The position numbers and the translations under genes were made by a program. From NCBI GenBank assembly GCA_902774915.1, contig CACYKH010000013.1:1-64000 (forward strand): a DNA stretch of 64,000 nucleotides. Reading direction: 5' to 3'. Below, in pieces: positions 44,326-53,878 of the stretch. This stretch comes from an uncultured Lachnospiraceae bacterium (GTDB lineage: Bacteria > Bacillota > Clostridia > Lachnospirales > Lachnospiraceae). Position 1 is the stretch's first letter, and every line of letters starts with the position of its first letter. Under the pieces are notes generated by a model. The model ran no database searches and was not told where the DNA came from. It saw only the letters and a list, made by a program, of their open reading frames with translations.

Positions 44326-45417
44326 ATGATAGCTATTCTTAATAAAGAAGCAACAGAAGATCAAGTTTACGAACTTGCAAAATGGTTCGAGGAACAGGGA
44401 CTCAAATGCGACATCTCTCAAGGTGATTACCAGACCATCATTGGTCTTGTAGGTGATACCTCAAGCATTGACCCTGAACTTATCGAATCTCTTGATATAG
44501 TAGAAAGTGTTAGAAGGATCACTGAACCAAGCACAGATGGAAAGAAACATAGACTTGGCGACTTTGAAAAATCCGGAGTTAAAACCGTAGGCGTTATTGG
44601 ACTCGGATTAATTGGTGGTTCTTTCGCTAAAGCCTTTAAAGAGCATTCCAATGCCAGAGTTCTGGGACTGGATATAGATGAAAGCATTTGTTCCTTTGCT
44701 AAACTGGATGGAACCCTTGATGATATATTAAACGATGACAATATAGGCGAATGCGATCTCATTATTCCAGCTCTTTATAATCAGGCAATAATCAACTTTA
44801 TCAAAGAAAAGGCACCACTTATCAAAAAGGGAGCTTTAGTTATTGATACTGGTGGACTTAAAAGAAGAATATGTCAGGAATGCTATCCTATAGCTGAAGA
44901 ATATGGATTCACCTTCGTTGGCGGACATCCAATGGCAGGAAAAAAATTCTCTGGCTATAAATACAGCACTGGAAAACTCTTCAGAGATAGTTCTATGATC
45001 ATAGTTCCTAAGGATCCTACAGACCTTAACCTCTTTGATCATATAAAGAATGTTCTTGAACCATGTGGATTTGGTAGCATCACAATCTGTTCCCCAGAAA
45101 AACATGACCAGATGATAGCATTTACCTCTGAAATGGCCCACATAGTTTCAAATGCATATATCAAAAGTCCTACTGCCAGAGAGCACAAGGGTTACTCAGC
45201 AGGAAGCTACAAGGATATGACCAGAGTAGCATGGCTGAATGAAGATATGTGGACAGAGATCTTCATGGAGAATAAAGATAATCTCCTGTTCGAATTAGAT
45301 ACCATAATCAAATATCTAAAAGAATATAGAGATGCATTAAAGCATAAAGACAGCGAAACTCTTCACCGTATACTTAGAGATGGAAAGCTCGCAAAAGAAG
45401 AAGTGGATGGCATTTAA
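44326..45417 (+). CDS. tyrA: Prephenate dehydrogenase with N-terminal DAHP-synthase-like domain
   Basis: 363 residues. Residues 1-72 (MIAILNKEATEDQVYELAKW, GLKCDISQGDYQTIIGLVGD, LDIVESVRRITEP) match the ferredoxin-like regulatory domain normally found at the N-terminus of type I-beta DAHP synthases such as that of Thermotoga. The remainder is an arogenate/prephenate dehydrogenase: Rossmann loop GVIGLGLIGGSFAKAF, FVGGHPMAGKKFSG with the catalytic His, and helical dimer domain SAGSYKDMTRVAWL. No ACT domain follows. It oxidises prephenate to 4-hydroxyphenylpyruvate for tyrosine. The added domain probably gives feedback control by tyrosine, as in DAHP synthase. Confidence 0.88.
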   Translation: MIAILNKEATEDQVYELAKWFEEQGLKCDISQGDYQTIIGLVGDTSSIDPELIESLDIVESVRRITEPSTDGKKHRLGDFEKSGVKTVGVIGLGLIGGSFAKAFKEHSNARVLGLDIDESICSFAKLDGTLDDILNDDNIGECDLIIPALYNQAIINFIKEKAPLIKKGALVIDTGGLKRRICQECYPIAEEYGFTFVGGHPMAGKKFSGYKYSTGKLFRDSSMIIVPKDPTDLNLFDHIKNVLEPCGFGSITICSPEKHDQMIAFTSEMAHIVSNAYIKSPTAREHKGYSAGSYKDMTRVAWLNEDMWTEIFMENKDNLLFELDTIIKYLKEYRDALKHKDSETLHRILRDGKLAKEEVDGI

Positions 45418-45431
45418 GCCATCCACTTTTT
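45403..45431 (+). terminator. Terminator overlapping the tyrA stop codon
   Basis: A nine-bp perfect stem (GTGGATGGC with GCCATCCAC), six-base loop holding the TAA stop codon, then TTTTT. The convergent membrane-protein gene ends 15 bases further on. Confidence 0.88.
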
Positions 45432-45445
45432 ATAGTTATTTTAAA

Positions 45446-46096
45446 TTAATCATCATCCTCTTCATTAAGAGTATCAAGAATGAAGTTGTAAACGATTGAA
45501 ATGAAATACAAAACTGCTCCAATTATATAACATGGAATACCAGGGCCTATGAAATAAATACTCTTCATATGCTCTGAACCTGGCGCCTTAGCTCTTACTG
45601 ACTTTTCGATAAATCCTTCCCATGTTGATGCAAGACTCTTGAACTCTTCTACGCTTCCTCTAAATGCAGGGGTAAACGTTATACCGATAACAATAGCAAC
45701 AGTAATAAGCAGAAGAATTACTCTTGTTCTCTTTCTCCATTTCATAAGGAAAGGTCTTCTCTGAAAATTATCTTTTATTCCAGCCATTATCAAAACAACA
45801 AGAACAGCTATATATAAAAGAAACAGTATTCCCGGAAGAATTGCCTTAAAACTGAAGATAGTCTCTACAATCTTTCCATTCAGGTCTGTACTGAACATAC
45901 TCAGGAAACCTCTCTTCGCAGCAGAAAAAAGGCTAACACCTTCGTATATCCTCTCCCCATTATTAATATATAAATTCATCCAGTATAAAAATGCCGCTGC
46001 GACCATTAATGCACAGCCTGCCAGCGACATTATTCCGCACTTTTTATAGGAACCTGGATCTTCGTAAAATGGCACATCACCATTTCTCTTTGACAT
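45446..46096 (-). CDS. Membrane protein of unknown function
   Basis: About 216 residues with four hydrophobic segments (about 20-40, 80-105, 120-140, 180-205), a short acidic C-terminus (LNEEDDD), and an external region including TWEGFIEKSVRAKAPGSEHMK. No family recognised. The start is inside the end of the nucleotidyltransferase gene; the ATG at 46096 with AGAGAGG eight bases upstream is preferred over the ATG at 46105. The operon (LCP protein, sugar nucleotidyltransferase, this gene) suggests a link to envelope polymer synthesis. Confidence 0.65.
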   Translation of the reverse strand: MSKRNGDVPFYEDPGSYKKCGIMSLAGCALMVAAAFLYWMNLYINNGERIYEGVSLFSAAKRGFLSMFSTDLNGKIVETIFSFKAILPGILFLLYIAVLVVLIMAGIKDNFQRRPFLMKWRKRTRVILLLITVAIVIGITFTPAFRGSVEEFKSLASTWEGFIEKSVRAKAPGSEHMKSIYFIGPGIPCYIIGAVLYFISIVYNFILDTLNEEDDD

Positions 46097-47003
46097 AGAC
46101 TCCATCCTCTCTAAGAGCTTTTAATTTATCTTTTACCATATCAAGTTCTTCGATGTAAGTCATTCCAAACCACTGCTCATCTGTTGCAATACATTTAACA
46201 CTTCCTGCATTTCTTGTCAGGATATCCTGAACTGCATCAGATATGGTCTCTTCAAATGTATCTGGAGCAGCGCTTACTCCTTTTTCGAATCTCTTTTTGA
46301 AGCTTACTTCAATATCATCAATAAAGCCCGCTCCAAATGCCCAAAGATTCATGGATGCAAGTGCATCCCTTTCAACAAGCTGATAAGTCTTTCCACCATC
46401 TTCGGTGAAATATCCTCTTCCATCTTCCAGCTTTATATTCTTTCTTTCGTCAATACGGAGAAGATCGCCCTCTCCATTTACCTTACAAATTCCTCTGCTG
46501 ACTGTTCCAGTAGGACTAAGCGTCTTAACCAGATCATAACAGATGCAACCATGATGAGTTGGCTCATCAGTTGCTGTAAGAAAATCAAATGCAGCCTTGT
46601 AAGCTCCTCTTCCATAAAAGTCATCTGCATTTATTGTAAGGAACTTCTTTCCTTTAAGTGCCTCGCGTGCACTCCAAAGCGCATGGGTTGTTCCCCATGG
46701 TTTAGTTCTTCCCGCTGGCATTTGAACATCTCCAGGGAAATCCTCAAGAGATTGATATACATAGGTTACAGGACATTTGGCACTAACCCTGTTACCTATC
46801 GCCTCTTTAAATTTGTCTTCAAAATCTTTTCTGATTATAAAGACAACTTCAGAAAAACCAACTTCAAGCGCATCATATACAGCATAGTCCATGAGAATAT
46901 GATTCTCATCATCTACAGGCTGAATTTGTTTTAACCCCTTAAATCTACTTCCCAGACCTGCAGCCATAACTACCAGAACTGGTCCGCCAGTTTTTTCTGC
47001 CAT
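46077..47003 (-). CDS. Sugar-nucleotidyltransferase family protein
   Basis: 308 residues. The N-terminal motif VMAAGLGSRFKGLKQIQPV is the nucleotide-binding loop of NTP_transferase enzymes. NADDFYGRGAYKAAFDFL contains the metal-binding Asp after a KGKKFLTI strand, and GTTHALWSAREAL is the base or sugar contact region. It likely activates a sugar phosphate, but neither sugar nor nucleotide can be read from sequence. It follows the LCP gene by 47 bp and overlaps the next gene by 20 bp. Confidence 0.82.
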   Translation of the reverse strand: MAEKTGGPVLVVMAAGLGSRFKGLKQIQPVDDENHILMDYAVYDALEVGFSEVVFIIRKDFEDKFKEAIGNRVSAKCPVTYVYQSLEDFPGDVQMPAGRTKPWGTTHALWSAREALKGKKFLTINADDFYGRGAYKAAFDFLTATDEPTHHGCICYDLVKTLSPTGTVSRGICKVNGEGDLLRIDERKNIKLEDGRGYFTEDGGKTYQLVERDALASMNLWAFGAGFIDDIEVSFKKRFEKGVSAAPDTFEETISDAVQDILTRNAGSVKCIATDEQWFGMTYIEELDMVKDKLKALREDGVYVKEKW

Positions 47004-47050
47004 ACTTTTTACCTTTAACCCTTATAAAGATCCTTCATTTAGGACAACCT

Positions 47051-48595
47051 TTAGTCTTCTGTTGAATCCTCCAGCTCTTCGTCAAGCTGAACAGATTCTT
47101 CATCTATAAGATCCTCAGAATCTTTTGTCTCAATATATGTATTAATCTCGTCCTGAGTTACATCTTCGTTTCCAAGAACTCTGTCGATGAGTTCATTAGC
47201 ATAATTAATATCATCCTGGTTAGGAATCATAACATATGCTTCAGTACCAAGTGAGTAGCAAACCTTAGTTGCATCATCACCACCAACACTGTATGTAAGA
47301 ACTTCCCAGTCTCCATTCTCAAGTGTGCTCTTAACAAGGTATCCAACCTCATCCTTACTCATGTCTGTCTGGAAAGAACCTTCCATCTGATCCATAACGT
47401 TACTATAATTCTTCAGCATATCTGAAGATTCAAGCTTCTCGATAGTAGCTTTGATAAGCTGCATCTGGTTACGTCCACGCTGTCTGTCTCCGTCCTTGAA
47501 TGCATATCTTGCTCTTGCATAACCAAGTGCCTGTGCACCATTCAGATGGTTAACACCCTTTGAGAAAGAATATGTACCCTCAGCAGTTACAGATGTGAAT
47601 GCATATTCTGAATTAACATCAATTCCGCCAAGCTGATCAATAATATCCTGGAAGCCAGAGAAGTTAAGTCTTACATAATGACTGAGCTGTACATCATAAA
47701 GCTTCTCCAGTGTATCCATGGATGCATCAATACCATAAATTCCTGCATGTGTAAGCTTATCCTTTTTACCATTAGATGTAGAAAGCTCTACATAGTAATC
47801 TCTTGGAGTAGAGATAAGCAGCACCTGCTTTGTTTCGTTATTTATAACACCGATGATATTTACATCACTACGGCTCTTTACTGTAACAGATCCAAATGTA
47901 TCAATACCACTGAAGTACATACAGAAGTGATCATCATCAATCTTGCTCTCCTGCTTCTCCTCTATCTCTTCCTCGATGGTATTCTCCATTATTATCTTTA
48001 CCTTTGTTGAATAGTCCTTATAGTCTTCTGAACTATCCAGCGCAAGAAGGTTACCTGCATTTGTGATAAATGACTGAATTTCTCCAGCCTCGAATCCTTT
48101 TACAAGATCAAAGATAGTTTCGTAGTCTTTAGTCTGAAGAGTAGAACCTGTATCATTCTGAATCTCTTTGATTGTTTCATATATATGAGACTGATCATCT
48201 GTAAGGCAAAGTCCGAATACATAATTCTTTTCGACAGCTTCATTAATTGATGAAACCTCGTCTTCCTTTGCAACATATACATTTATTTCTTCAATCTCTG
48301 TTTTTACACCAGTAACATCATCTATAGCTTTATTAGTTACATAAAGATAATAAGATGCAATTGCCAGAATAATAATAAGTACCGATGAGGTGATGATACC
48401 TGCTATTCTGGTTTTTTTGCTTTCTTTTGTAGCAAGAAAAACATTTAATGCCACAAGTGCAACTAAGATAAGTGATCCAATAAGTCCGTAAGCAAAAGGT
48501 ACAAACTTAGTTGACATTGCCATATAGATTACAAGAACTGATAAAACTAACTGTACTCCGGATAATATATATCCTGCGATTTTTAATTTTTTCAT
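47051..48595 (-). CDS. LytR-CpsA-Psr family glycopolymer ligase
   Basis: 514 residues with four N-terminal hydrophobic segments (the last near 65-90), an extracytoplasmic region with PBP-like small domain (ITNAGNLLALDSSEDY), and the LCP domain from about 225. Hallmarks are SRSDVNIIGVINNETKQ, LISTPRDYYVEL with the catalytic Arg, KLTHAGIYGIDASMDTLEKL, LGYARARYAFKDGDRQRGRNQ. LCP enzymes attach teichoic acid or capsule polymers to peptidoglycan. The acidic tail is unusual but not diagnostic. It leads an operon with a sugar nucleotidyltransferase. AGAGGAAAAAG precedes the ATG. Confidence 0.92.
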   Translation of the reverse strand: MKKLKIAGYILSGVQLVLSVLVIYMAMSTKFVPFAYGLIGSLILVALVALNVFLATKESKKTRIAGIITSSVLIIILAIASYYLYVTNKAIDDVTGVKTEIEEINVYVAKEDEVSSINEAVEKNYVFGLCLTDDQSHIYETIKEIQNDTGSTLQTKDYETIFDLVKGFEAGEIQSFITNAGNLLALDSSEDYKDYSTKVKIIMENTIEEEIEEKQESKIDDDHFCMYFSGIDTFGSVTVKSRSDVNIIGVINNETKQVLLISTPRDYYVELSTSNGKKDKLTHAGIYGIDASMDTLEKLYDVQLSHYVRLNFSGFQDIIDQLGGIDVNSEYAFTSVTAEGTYSFSKGVNHLNGAQALGYARARYAFKDGDRQRGRNQMQLIKATIEKLESSDMLKNYSNVMDQMEGSFQTDMSKDEVGYLVKSTLENGDWEVLTYSVGGDDATKVCYSLGTEAYVMIPNQDDINYANELIDRVLGNEDVTQDEINTYIETKDSEDLIDEESVQLDEELEDSTED

Positions 48596-48633
48596 CTTTT
48601 TCCTCTATTCGTTTTTTCTTTTTCGCTCAAAGT

Positions 48634-48662
48634 ATAATACCACAATTTTACTCTGATTTAAA
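48634..48662 (-). promoter_or_regulatory. Probable promoter of the LCP operon
   Basis: On the minus strand -35 TTTAAA (48657-48662), 17-bp spacer and -10 TATTAT (48634-48639), about 40 bases ahead of the LCP start codon. The -35 is weak (4 of 6). Confidence 0.5.
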
Positions 48663-48765
48663 CCTTTTAAAGGTATTGATTTTCTTATTTTATTCAATTA
48701 TCCTTAAGTAAACTTATAAAAACTATGAATATTTTCTTAAATGTAACGCTTTTCAGGAGATAATA

Positions 48766-49488
48766 ATGAAGGATATAGCATATTACGCACAACTAATGGG
48801 TATTGAACTGGACGAAAATCAACTTCGCCAATTTGAAACCTACATGAATATGGTAATAGAGAAAAATAAGGTAATGAATCTTACCGCCATCACTGAGCCA
48901 GAGGAATTTTCATTGATTCACTTTGCAGACAGCCTGTCTCTAATACCCGCTGTAAAAGCTGCCGCTCCTCTTACAAAAGAAAATGCGTCCGTAATAGATG
49001 TGGGTACTGGCGCCGGCTTCCCAGCTATTCCGCTAAAGATTGCATTTCCTAATATGAAGCTTACACTTCTCGACTCCCTGAACAAGCGCGTTACATTCCT
49101 GGATAGTGTTGTAGAAGAACTGGAATTAAAAAAAGTAACCACCATCCATGCCAGGGCTGAAGAAGGTGGTCGTCAGAAGAATCTTCGAGACAATTTTGAT
49201 TTTGTTCTTTCCCGTGCTGTTGCAAACCTCAGCGTTCTTACAGAATACTGCCTGCCATATGCTAAAGTTGGCGGACTCTTTATTTCCTATAAATCCGGAG
49301 ATATTGAAGAAGAGCTGAAGGAAGCTAAGCACGCCATCTCTGTTCTTGGCGGAAAACTAGAAGATGTTATCCACTTCCAGCTTGCCGACACAGATATTAA
49401 TAGAAGCTTTGTACTTATAAGAAAAGAAAAGGCAACTCCTAAAGCTTACCCACGTAAAGCGGGTACAGCTAAGAAGTCACCCCTCTGA
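48766..49488 (+). CDS. rsmG: 16S rRNA (guanine527-N7)-methyltransferase RsmG
   Basis: 240 residues with the SAM-binding motif VIDVGTGAGFPAIPLKIAFP and LTLLDSLNKRVTFLDSVVEEL. The downstream motifs are ARAEEGGRQ, FVLSRAVANLSVLTEY and FISYKSGDIEEEL, all typical of RsmG. It methylates G527 of 16S rRNA. In Firmicutes it usually stands with mnmG and mnmE near oriC; here it is on the opposite strand, with an exonuclease gene between it and mnmG. Its 3' end overlaps the exonuclease end by 12 bp. AGGAGATAATA precedes the ATG. Confidence 0.95.
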   Translation: MKDIAYYAQLMGIELDENQLRQFETYMNMVIEKNKVMNLTAITEPEEFSLIHFADSLSLIPAVKAAAPLTKENASVIDVGTGAGFPAIPLKIAFPNMKLTLLDSLNKRVTFLDSVVEELELKKVTTIHARAEEGGRQKNLRDNFDFVLSRAVANLSVLTEYCLPYAKVGGLFISYKSGDIEEELKEAKHAISVLGGKLEDVIHFQLADTDINRSFVLIRKEKATPKAYPRKAGTAKKSPL

Positions 49489-50460
49489 TTTCTCCTTATA
49501 CTTAAGGTATTTTTCTTCCCTTTTCTGTTTAAGGATTTCTTTCTTTTCTTTTATTTCTTTATATCTTTTCTTGCTGATAGGAACTATCTTCTTAACTACG
49601 AAGATGTTCTTTGAACTGTCAGATGCCGGCTTGAATTTAAGTGATGCCAGCATATTTCCGTGCAGCATGCATTTTCCTACAGAATACTGAGTTCCACTGT
49701 TAACCTGGAACCAGTCTACTCTTTCCATAGTCTTTCTGCCACATCTCGAACATCTCACAGAAATAACATCCGGATCTGCCATAGCCATCAGCTTGTTATC
49801 AAACTCCTCGGAAATGTAATCCAGCTTTCTATCATGGTATTCCATTACTATTTCGTCATGAGTCTTTGGATGGCGATAAATATCAAACGTGAACTTGTCA
49901 CTTATATCTCCAAATTTGCCCTCTTCCAAAATCTTTGATGTGTAGTATGCATCGTTGATTGCAGCGTGGAAGGAACGAGTCATTTCCAAATCCAATTTGT
50001 CTACAGCTTTTTCAAGCTTGCATATCTTCTTGTCCTTCGTATACTTCTCTGCATAAATCTGTTGCACATCATAGAATTTAAGTGGGAATGGCAGCTGTGG
50101 CATACGATAGAAATCCATATTGCACTGAAGATAACTAAGGTCTGAAGGTCCCCATGTACAGAAGGTGTACTCTTCATCATCACTGTCACACCATTCTAAA
50201 AATTCCGTACATGCCTTTTTAAAAGTAGTACCTTTCTTTCTGAGTTCTCTTTCGTCATAGTTCAAAATCCCACGAATGTACTTATGAAGTTTTGGATAAA
50301 GCTTAGGTGTTATAAGTCTTCTAAATTCATCTACATACTTAAAATCTTTATCAAGTTTTATAGCACCGATCTCAATTATCTCAAATGGCATTCTAGGATG
50401 TTCCCCGGCCTGACCGATAGGACTCTGATTCCATTCAAGATCAAATACTATGTAGTTCAT
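49477..50460 (-). CDS. DEDDh 3'-5' exonuclease with Cys motif
   Basis: 327 residues. An N-terminal DnaQ-like exonuclease domain has the first Asp/Glu pair in IVFDLEWNQ, EIIEIGAIKLD, a second acidic residue in TWGPSDLSYL and the final His/Asp in FHAAINDAYYT. The C-terminal part has a CSRCGRK pair and a later GKCMLHG, perhaps a zinc site, and a Lys/Glu-rich tail. The natural substrate (RNA or DNA ends) is unknown. It is 8 bp after mnmG and likely co-transcribed with it. GAGGGCAAA precedes the ATG. Confidence 0.85.
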   Translation of the reverse strand: MNYIVFDLEWNQSPIGQAGEHPRMPFEIIEIGAIKLDKDFKYVDEFRRLITPKLYPKLHKYIRGILNYDERELRKKGTTFKKACTEFLEWCDSDDEEYTFCTWGPSDLSYLQCNMDFYRMPQLPFPLKFYDVQQIYAEKYTKDKKICKLEKAVDKLDLEMTRSFHAAINDAYYTSKILEEGKFGDISDKFTFDIYRHPKTHDEIVMEYHDRKLDYISEEFDNKLMAMADPDVISVRCSRCGRKTMERVDWFQVNSGTQYSVGKCMLHGNMLASLKFKPASDSSKNIFVVKKIVPISKKRYKEIKEKKEILKQKREEKYLKYKEKSEG

Positions 50461-50468
50461 TTTGCCCT

Positions 50469-52340
50469 CTATATATTTAAATATAGTAATATCATATTCA
50501 CATCTGCTGGCGAAACTCCAGAAATTCTGGATGCCTGTCCAATCGATTCTGGTCTGACCTGTTCCAGTTTCTGCCTTGCTTCAATACGAAGATTTCTTAC
50601 CTGACTATAATCTATATCCTTAGGAATTTTCTTCTCTTCCATTCTAAGGAAATGATCAACCTGTCTTTGCTGTCTTTCAATATATCCTTCATATTTAATA
50701 GATATATTAATTTGTTCTACTATTTCCTTTGTAAGTTGAAGCTCTGGTCTATCCTCATCCAGAGGAGCAACCGTTTCATAATCAAATTCCGGTCTTCTAA
50801 TTATATCAGCAACAGAGACCGCAGTGTGAATAGGTGAGCTATTATGACTCTCCAGGAATTCTCTGGTCTTTTTGCCAGCTCCCAGCATAGCTCCCTTTAA
50901 TCTTTCAATTTCAGAATTAATAATGTCTCTCTTCTGACAGAACTTTGCATAACGCTCATCATCAATAAGTCCAACCTCGTGACCAATATCAGTAAGTCTG
51001 AGGTCTGCATTATCCTGACGAAGAAGAAGTCTGTACTCAGCACGACTTGTCATCATTCTATAAGGTTCTTTTGTTTCCTTTGTTACAAGGTCATCAATAA
51101 GAACTCCTATATAACCGTCGGATCTTGAAAGGATAACCGGCTCTTTTCCCTGCAAAAGACGGGCCGCATTTATTCCTGCTATAAGTCCCTGCGCTCCTGC
51201 CTCTTCATAACCACTGCTTCCGTTTAACTGACCCGCAGAAAAAAGTCCTTCAACTTTTTTAAATTCAAGTGATGGCTTAAGATCAGTAGCGGAAATGCAA
51301 TCATACTCGATTGCATATGCCGGTCTTACAATCTTTGCATTCTCCAGCCCCTTAACAGAATGCACCATTTTGTACTGTACATCTTCAGGAAGTGAAGATG
51401 ACATTCCATCCAGATACATCTCTGTAGTACTCTCGCCCTCAGGTTCAACAAAAAGTTGATGCCTTTCTTTATCCGGGAACTTCATAATCTTATCCTCTAT
51501 CGAAGGACAATATCTTGGACCTGTTCCCTTGATAACGCCTGAGAAAAGTGGAGACCTGTCAATGTTTTCCTTTATTATCTCATGCGTTTCTTCACTGGTA
51601 TATGTAAGCCAGCAGGAAATCTGATCTCTGGCTATATCTTCCTCAGTATTTGTAAAAGAGAATGGCTGAATGTGCTCATCTCCCTTTTGCTCACTCATCT
51701 TTGAAAAATCAATGGAATTTCTATCGATACGAGGAGGGGTTCCTGTTTTGAATCTTCTAAGTCCTATTCCGGCATCTGTCATAGAAGCTGACAGATGGTC
51801 TGCGGACATAAGTCCATTTGGTCCGGTATAAGTAATGGTATCCCCGAAAATACACATGGCCTTAAGATAAACTCCTGTACAGAGGACAACGGCCTTTGCA
51901 TGGTAAACTGCACCGGAAAGTGTTTTTGCACCAGTAACCTTTCCATCCTCAATGATCAGTTCAGTAACCTCAGCCTGCTTTAAAGTAAGCTTTGGCTCCT
52001 CCTGAAGAGTCTTTCTCATCTGCTTTGTATATTCATATTTATCAGCCTGGGCTCTGAGAGAATGAACCGCTGGTCCCTTGGAAACATTCAGCATCTTTGA
52101 CTGGATGTAGGTCTTATCAATATTCTTACCCATCTCTCCACCAAGTGCATCAATCTCTCTTACAAGATGGCCCTTAGAGCTTCCGCCAATATTTGGATTA
52201 CATGGCATAAGAGCTACACTGTCTATACTGACCGTAAACATGATAGTTTCAAATCCCATTCTTGCAGCAGCAAGAGCAGCTTCGCAACCAGCATGTCCAG
52301 CACCAACTATTATAATGTCATAAGTTTCCTCAACGTGCAT
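50469..52340 (-). CDS. mnmG: tRNA uridine-5-carboxymethylaminomethyl enzyme MnmG
   Basis: 623 residues. The FAD-binding GxGxxG is in [42 protein letters not shown] and [14 protein letters not shown] follow. [11 protein letters not shown] and [24 protein letters not shown] are family hallmarks, with the catalytic Cys in the [12 protein letters not shown] segment. With MnmE it installs the cmnm5 group on wobble uridine 34 of several tRNAs. It lies 25 bp after mnmE, the normal order. AGAGGATGAAAG precedes the ATG. Confidence 0.98.
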   Translation of the reverse strand: MHVEETYDIIIVGAGHAGCEAALAAARMGFETIMFTVSIDSVALMPCNPNIGGSSKGHLVREIDALGGEMGKNIDKTYIQSKMLNVSKGPAVHSLRAQADKYEYTKQMRKTLQEEPKLTLKQAEVTELIIEDGKVTGAKTLSGAVYHAKAVVLCTGVYLKAMCIFGDTITYTGPNGLMSADHLSASMTDAGIGLRRFKTGTPPRIDRNSIDFSKMSEQKGDEHIQPFSFTNTEEDIARDQISCWLTYTSEETHEIIKENIDRSPLFSGVIKGTGPRYCPSIEDKIMKFPDKERHQLFVEPEGESTTEMYLDGMSSSLPEDVQYKMVHSVKGLENAKIVRPAYAIEYDCISATDLKPSLEFKKVEGLFSAGQLNGSSGYEEAGAQGLIAGINAARLLQGKEPVILSRSDGYIGVLIDDLVTKETKEPYRMMTSRAEYRLLLRQDNADLRLTDIGHEVGLIDDERYAKFCQKRDIINSEIERLKGAMLGAGKKTREFLESHNSSPIHTAVSVADIIRRPEFDYETVAPLDEDRPELQLTKEIVEQINISIKYEGYIERQQRQVDHFLRMEEKKIPKDIDYSQVRNLRIEARQKLEQVRPESIGQASRISGVSPADVNMILLYLNI

Positions 52341-52365
52341 CTTTCATCCTCTTTGCATGATGTGA

Positions 52366-53760
52366 TTATTTACCCATGCAGAATTCTTCGAATATTTTAT
52401 TGGCAAGGTCATCTTCCAAAGCCTCACCGATTATTTCACCCAATGCTTCGTAAGCATCCATCAAGTCTATAGTAAGGAAGTCCTCTCCAACTCCTGCGTC
52501 TATTCCTTCCATAACCTTGTCCAGACTGTCCTTTGCTCTGATGAGACAGGATTTATGTCTTGAACGGGTGATAAAAATCTGATCGTTATAATCCAGCTCC
52601 TGATTCAGGAACATCTCTTTTACTAAATCCTTCAGCTCTTCAACGCCCTGTCCGGTTTTTGCTGAAGTATACAAGATGTGATCTATCCCTTTACCAGATA
52701 GTTCCTTTTCTAATTCTTTATTTTCTGAAACTTCCGTTCCTTCTATATTAATATCTATTTTATTGATAAGAGCAATTACTTTTCTTCCCTCAAGGGAATT
52801 AAGAATATCCCTATCCTCATCCCTCATTTCCTGAGAACCATCTAAAAGAAGAAGAACCAGATCAGCATCTTCAATAGTTTCCTTTGCTTTATCAACACCT
52901 ATCTTTTCAACAACATCGCTGGTATCTCGAATACCTGCTGTATCAATAAGCTTAAGAAGTATTCCACCTATATCCGCATACTCCTCAAGGGTATCTCTTG
53001 TTGTTCCTTCAACCTCTGTAACAATAGCTCTGTTCTCACCAAGAAGATAATTCAGCATAGAGGATTTACCCACGTTTGGTCTACCAACTATGGCTGTTTT
53101 AATTCCTTCTCTTATAACCCTTCCTTCCTCAGATGTAGAAAGAAGCTTGTTTATTCTCATTAGAACTTCATCAATATCAGCACGAAGTTTTTCACCAAAT
53201 CCATCCAGACTATAATTCTCTGGATCATCTAATGCAGATTCAATATATGCAGTATTATATAAAATCTTTTCCCGAAGACTAACCACTTCTTCTCTAAGCT
53301 TACCAGAAAGCTGTTTCATAGATGTTCCAAGAGACCTTTCAGTTTCTGCATTGATAACATCCATAACCGCTTCGGCTTCAGTCATATCAATCCTTCCACC
53401 AAGAAATGCTCTCTTCGTGAACTCTCCCGGCTCAGCCAGTCTGACACCCTTATTTATCAAAAGCTCCAGCACTCTTCTTACAACATAAGAACCACCATGC
53501 AGATCAATCTCCACTGTATCCTCTGTTGTATAAGTATGCTTTCCTTTCATTACAAGGACAATGGCCTCGTCCACCACAGTGTCCCCATCCATAATACGGC
53601 CAAATGCAGCCGTAAAGGTTTCCATTTCAGAAATAGATTTTTTGCCCACAAATATACCATCGCAAATACTGATAGCTTCTGGTCCACTAACACGTATTAT
53701 ACCGATGGCTGATTTTCCTAATCCTGTTGCAACAGCACATATTGTATCACTTTTATACAT
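52366..53760 (-). CDS. mnmE: tRNA modification GTPase MnmE
   Basis: 464 residues: N-terminal folate-binding domain (TICAVATGLGKSAIGIIRVSG), helical domain and inserted G domain with GRPNVGKSSMLNYLLG, TTRDTLEEY, DTAGIRDT and NKID. The C-terminal CMGK carries the essential Cys of the CxGK motif. It forms the complex with MnmG. In most Firmicutes jag, yidC and rnpA lie directly upstream; here a zinc-ribbon membrane protein and tRNA genes are found instead. AGAGGAGTCCC precedes the ATG. Confidence 0.98.
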   Translation of the reverse strand: MYKSDTICAVATGLGKSAIGIIRVSGPEAISICDGIFVGKKSISEMETFTAAFGRIMDGDTVVDEAIVLVMKGKHTYTTEDTVEIDLHGGSYVVRRVLELLINKGVRLAEPGEFTKRAFLGGRIDMTEAEAVMDVINAETERSLGTSMKQLSGKLREEVVSLREKILYNTAYIESALDDPENYSLDGFGEKLRADIDEVLMRINKLLSTSEEGRVIREGIKTAIVGRPNVGKSSMLNYLLGENRAIVTEVEGTTRDTLEEYADIGGILLKLIDTAGIRDTSDVVEKIGVDKAKETIEDADLVLLLLDGSQEMRDEDRDILNSLEGRKVIALINKIDINIEGTEVSENKELEKELSGKGIDHILYTSAKTGQGVEELKDLVKEMFLNQELDYNDQIFITRSRHKSCLIRAKDSLDKVMEGIDAGVGEDFLTIDLMDAYEALGEIIGEALEDDLANKIFEEFCMGK

Positions 53761-53805
53761 GGGACTCCTCTACATCGAGTAAGAGATTCCTCCGGCTCGT
53801 CCTTA

Positions 53806-53841
53806 TACAAAACAAAATCTCCGACGTAAAAACGTCGGAGA
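53806..53841 (-). terminator. Terminator of the zinc-ribbon membrane protein gene
   Basis: A ten-bp perfect stem (TCTCCGACGT with ACGTCGGAGA, loop of four) located 37 bases after the stop codon, followed on the minus strand by TTTTGTTTTG. Confidence 0.85.
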
Positions 53842-53878
53842 CATTGTATCATATATTGATATTAGTTTCTATAAGTGA

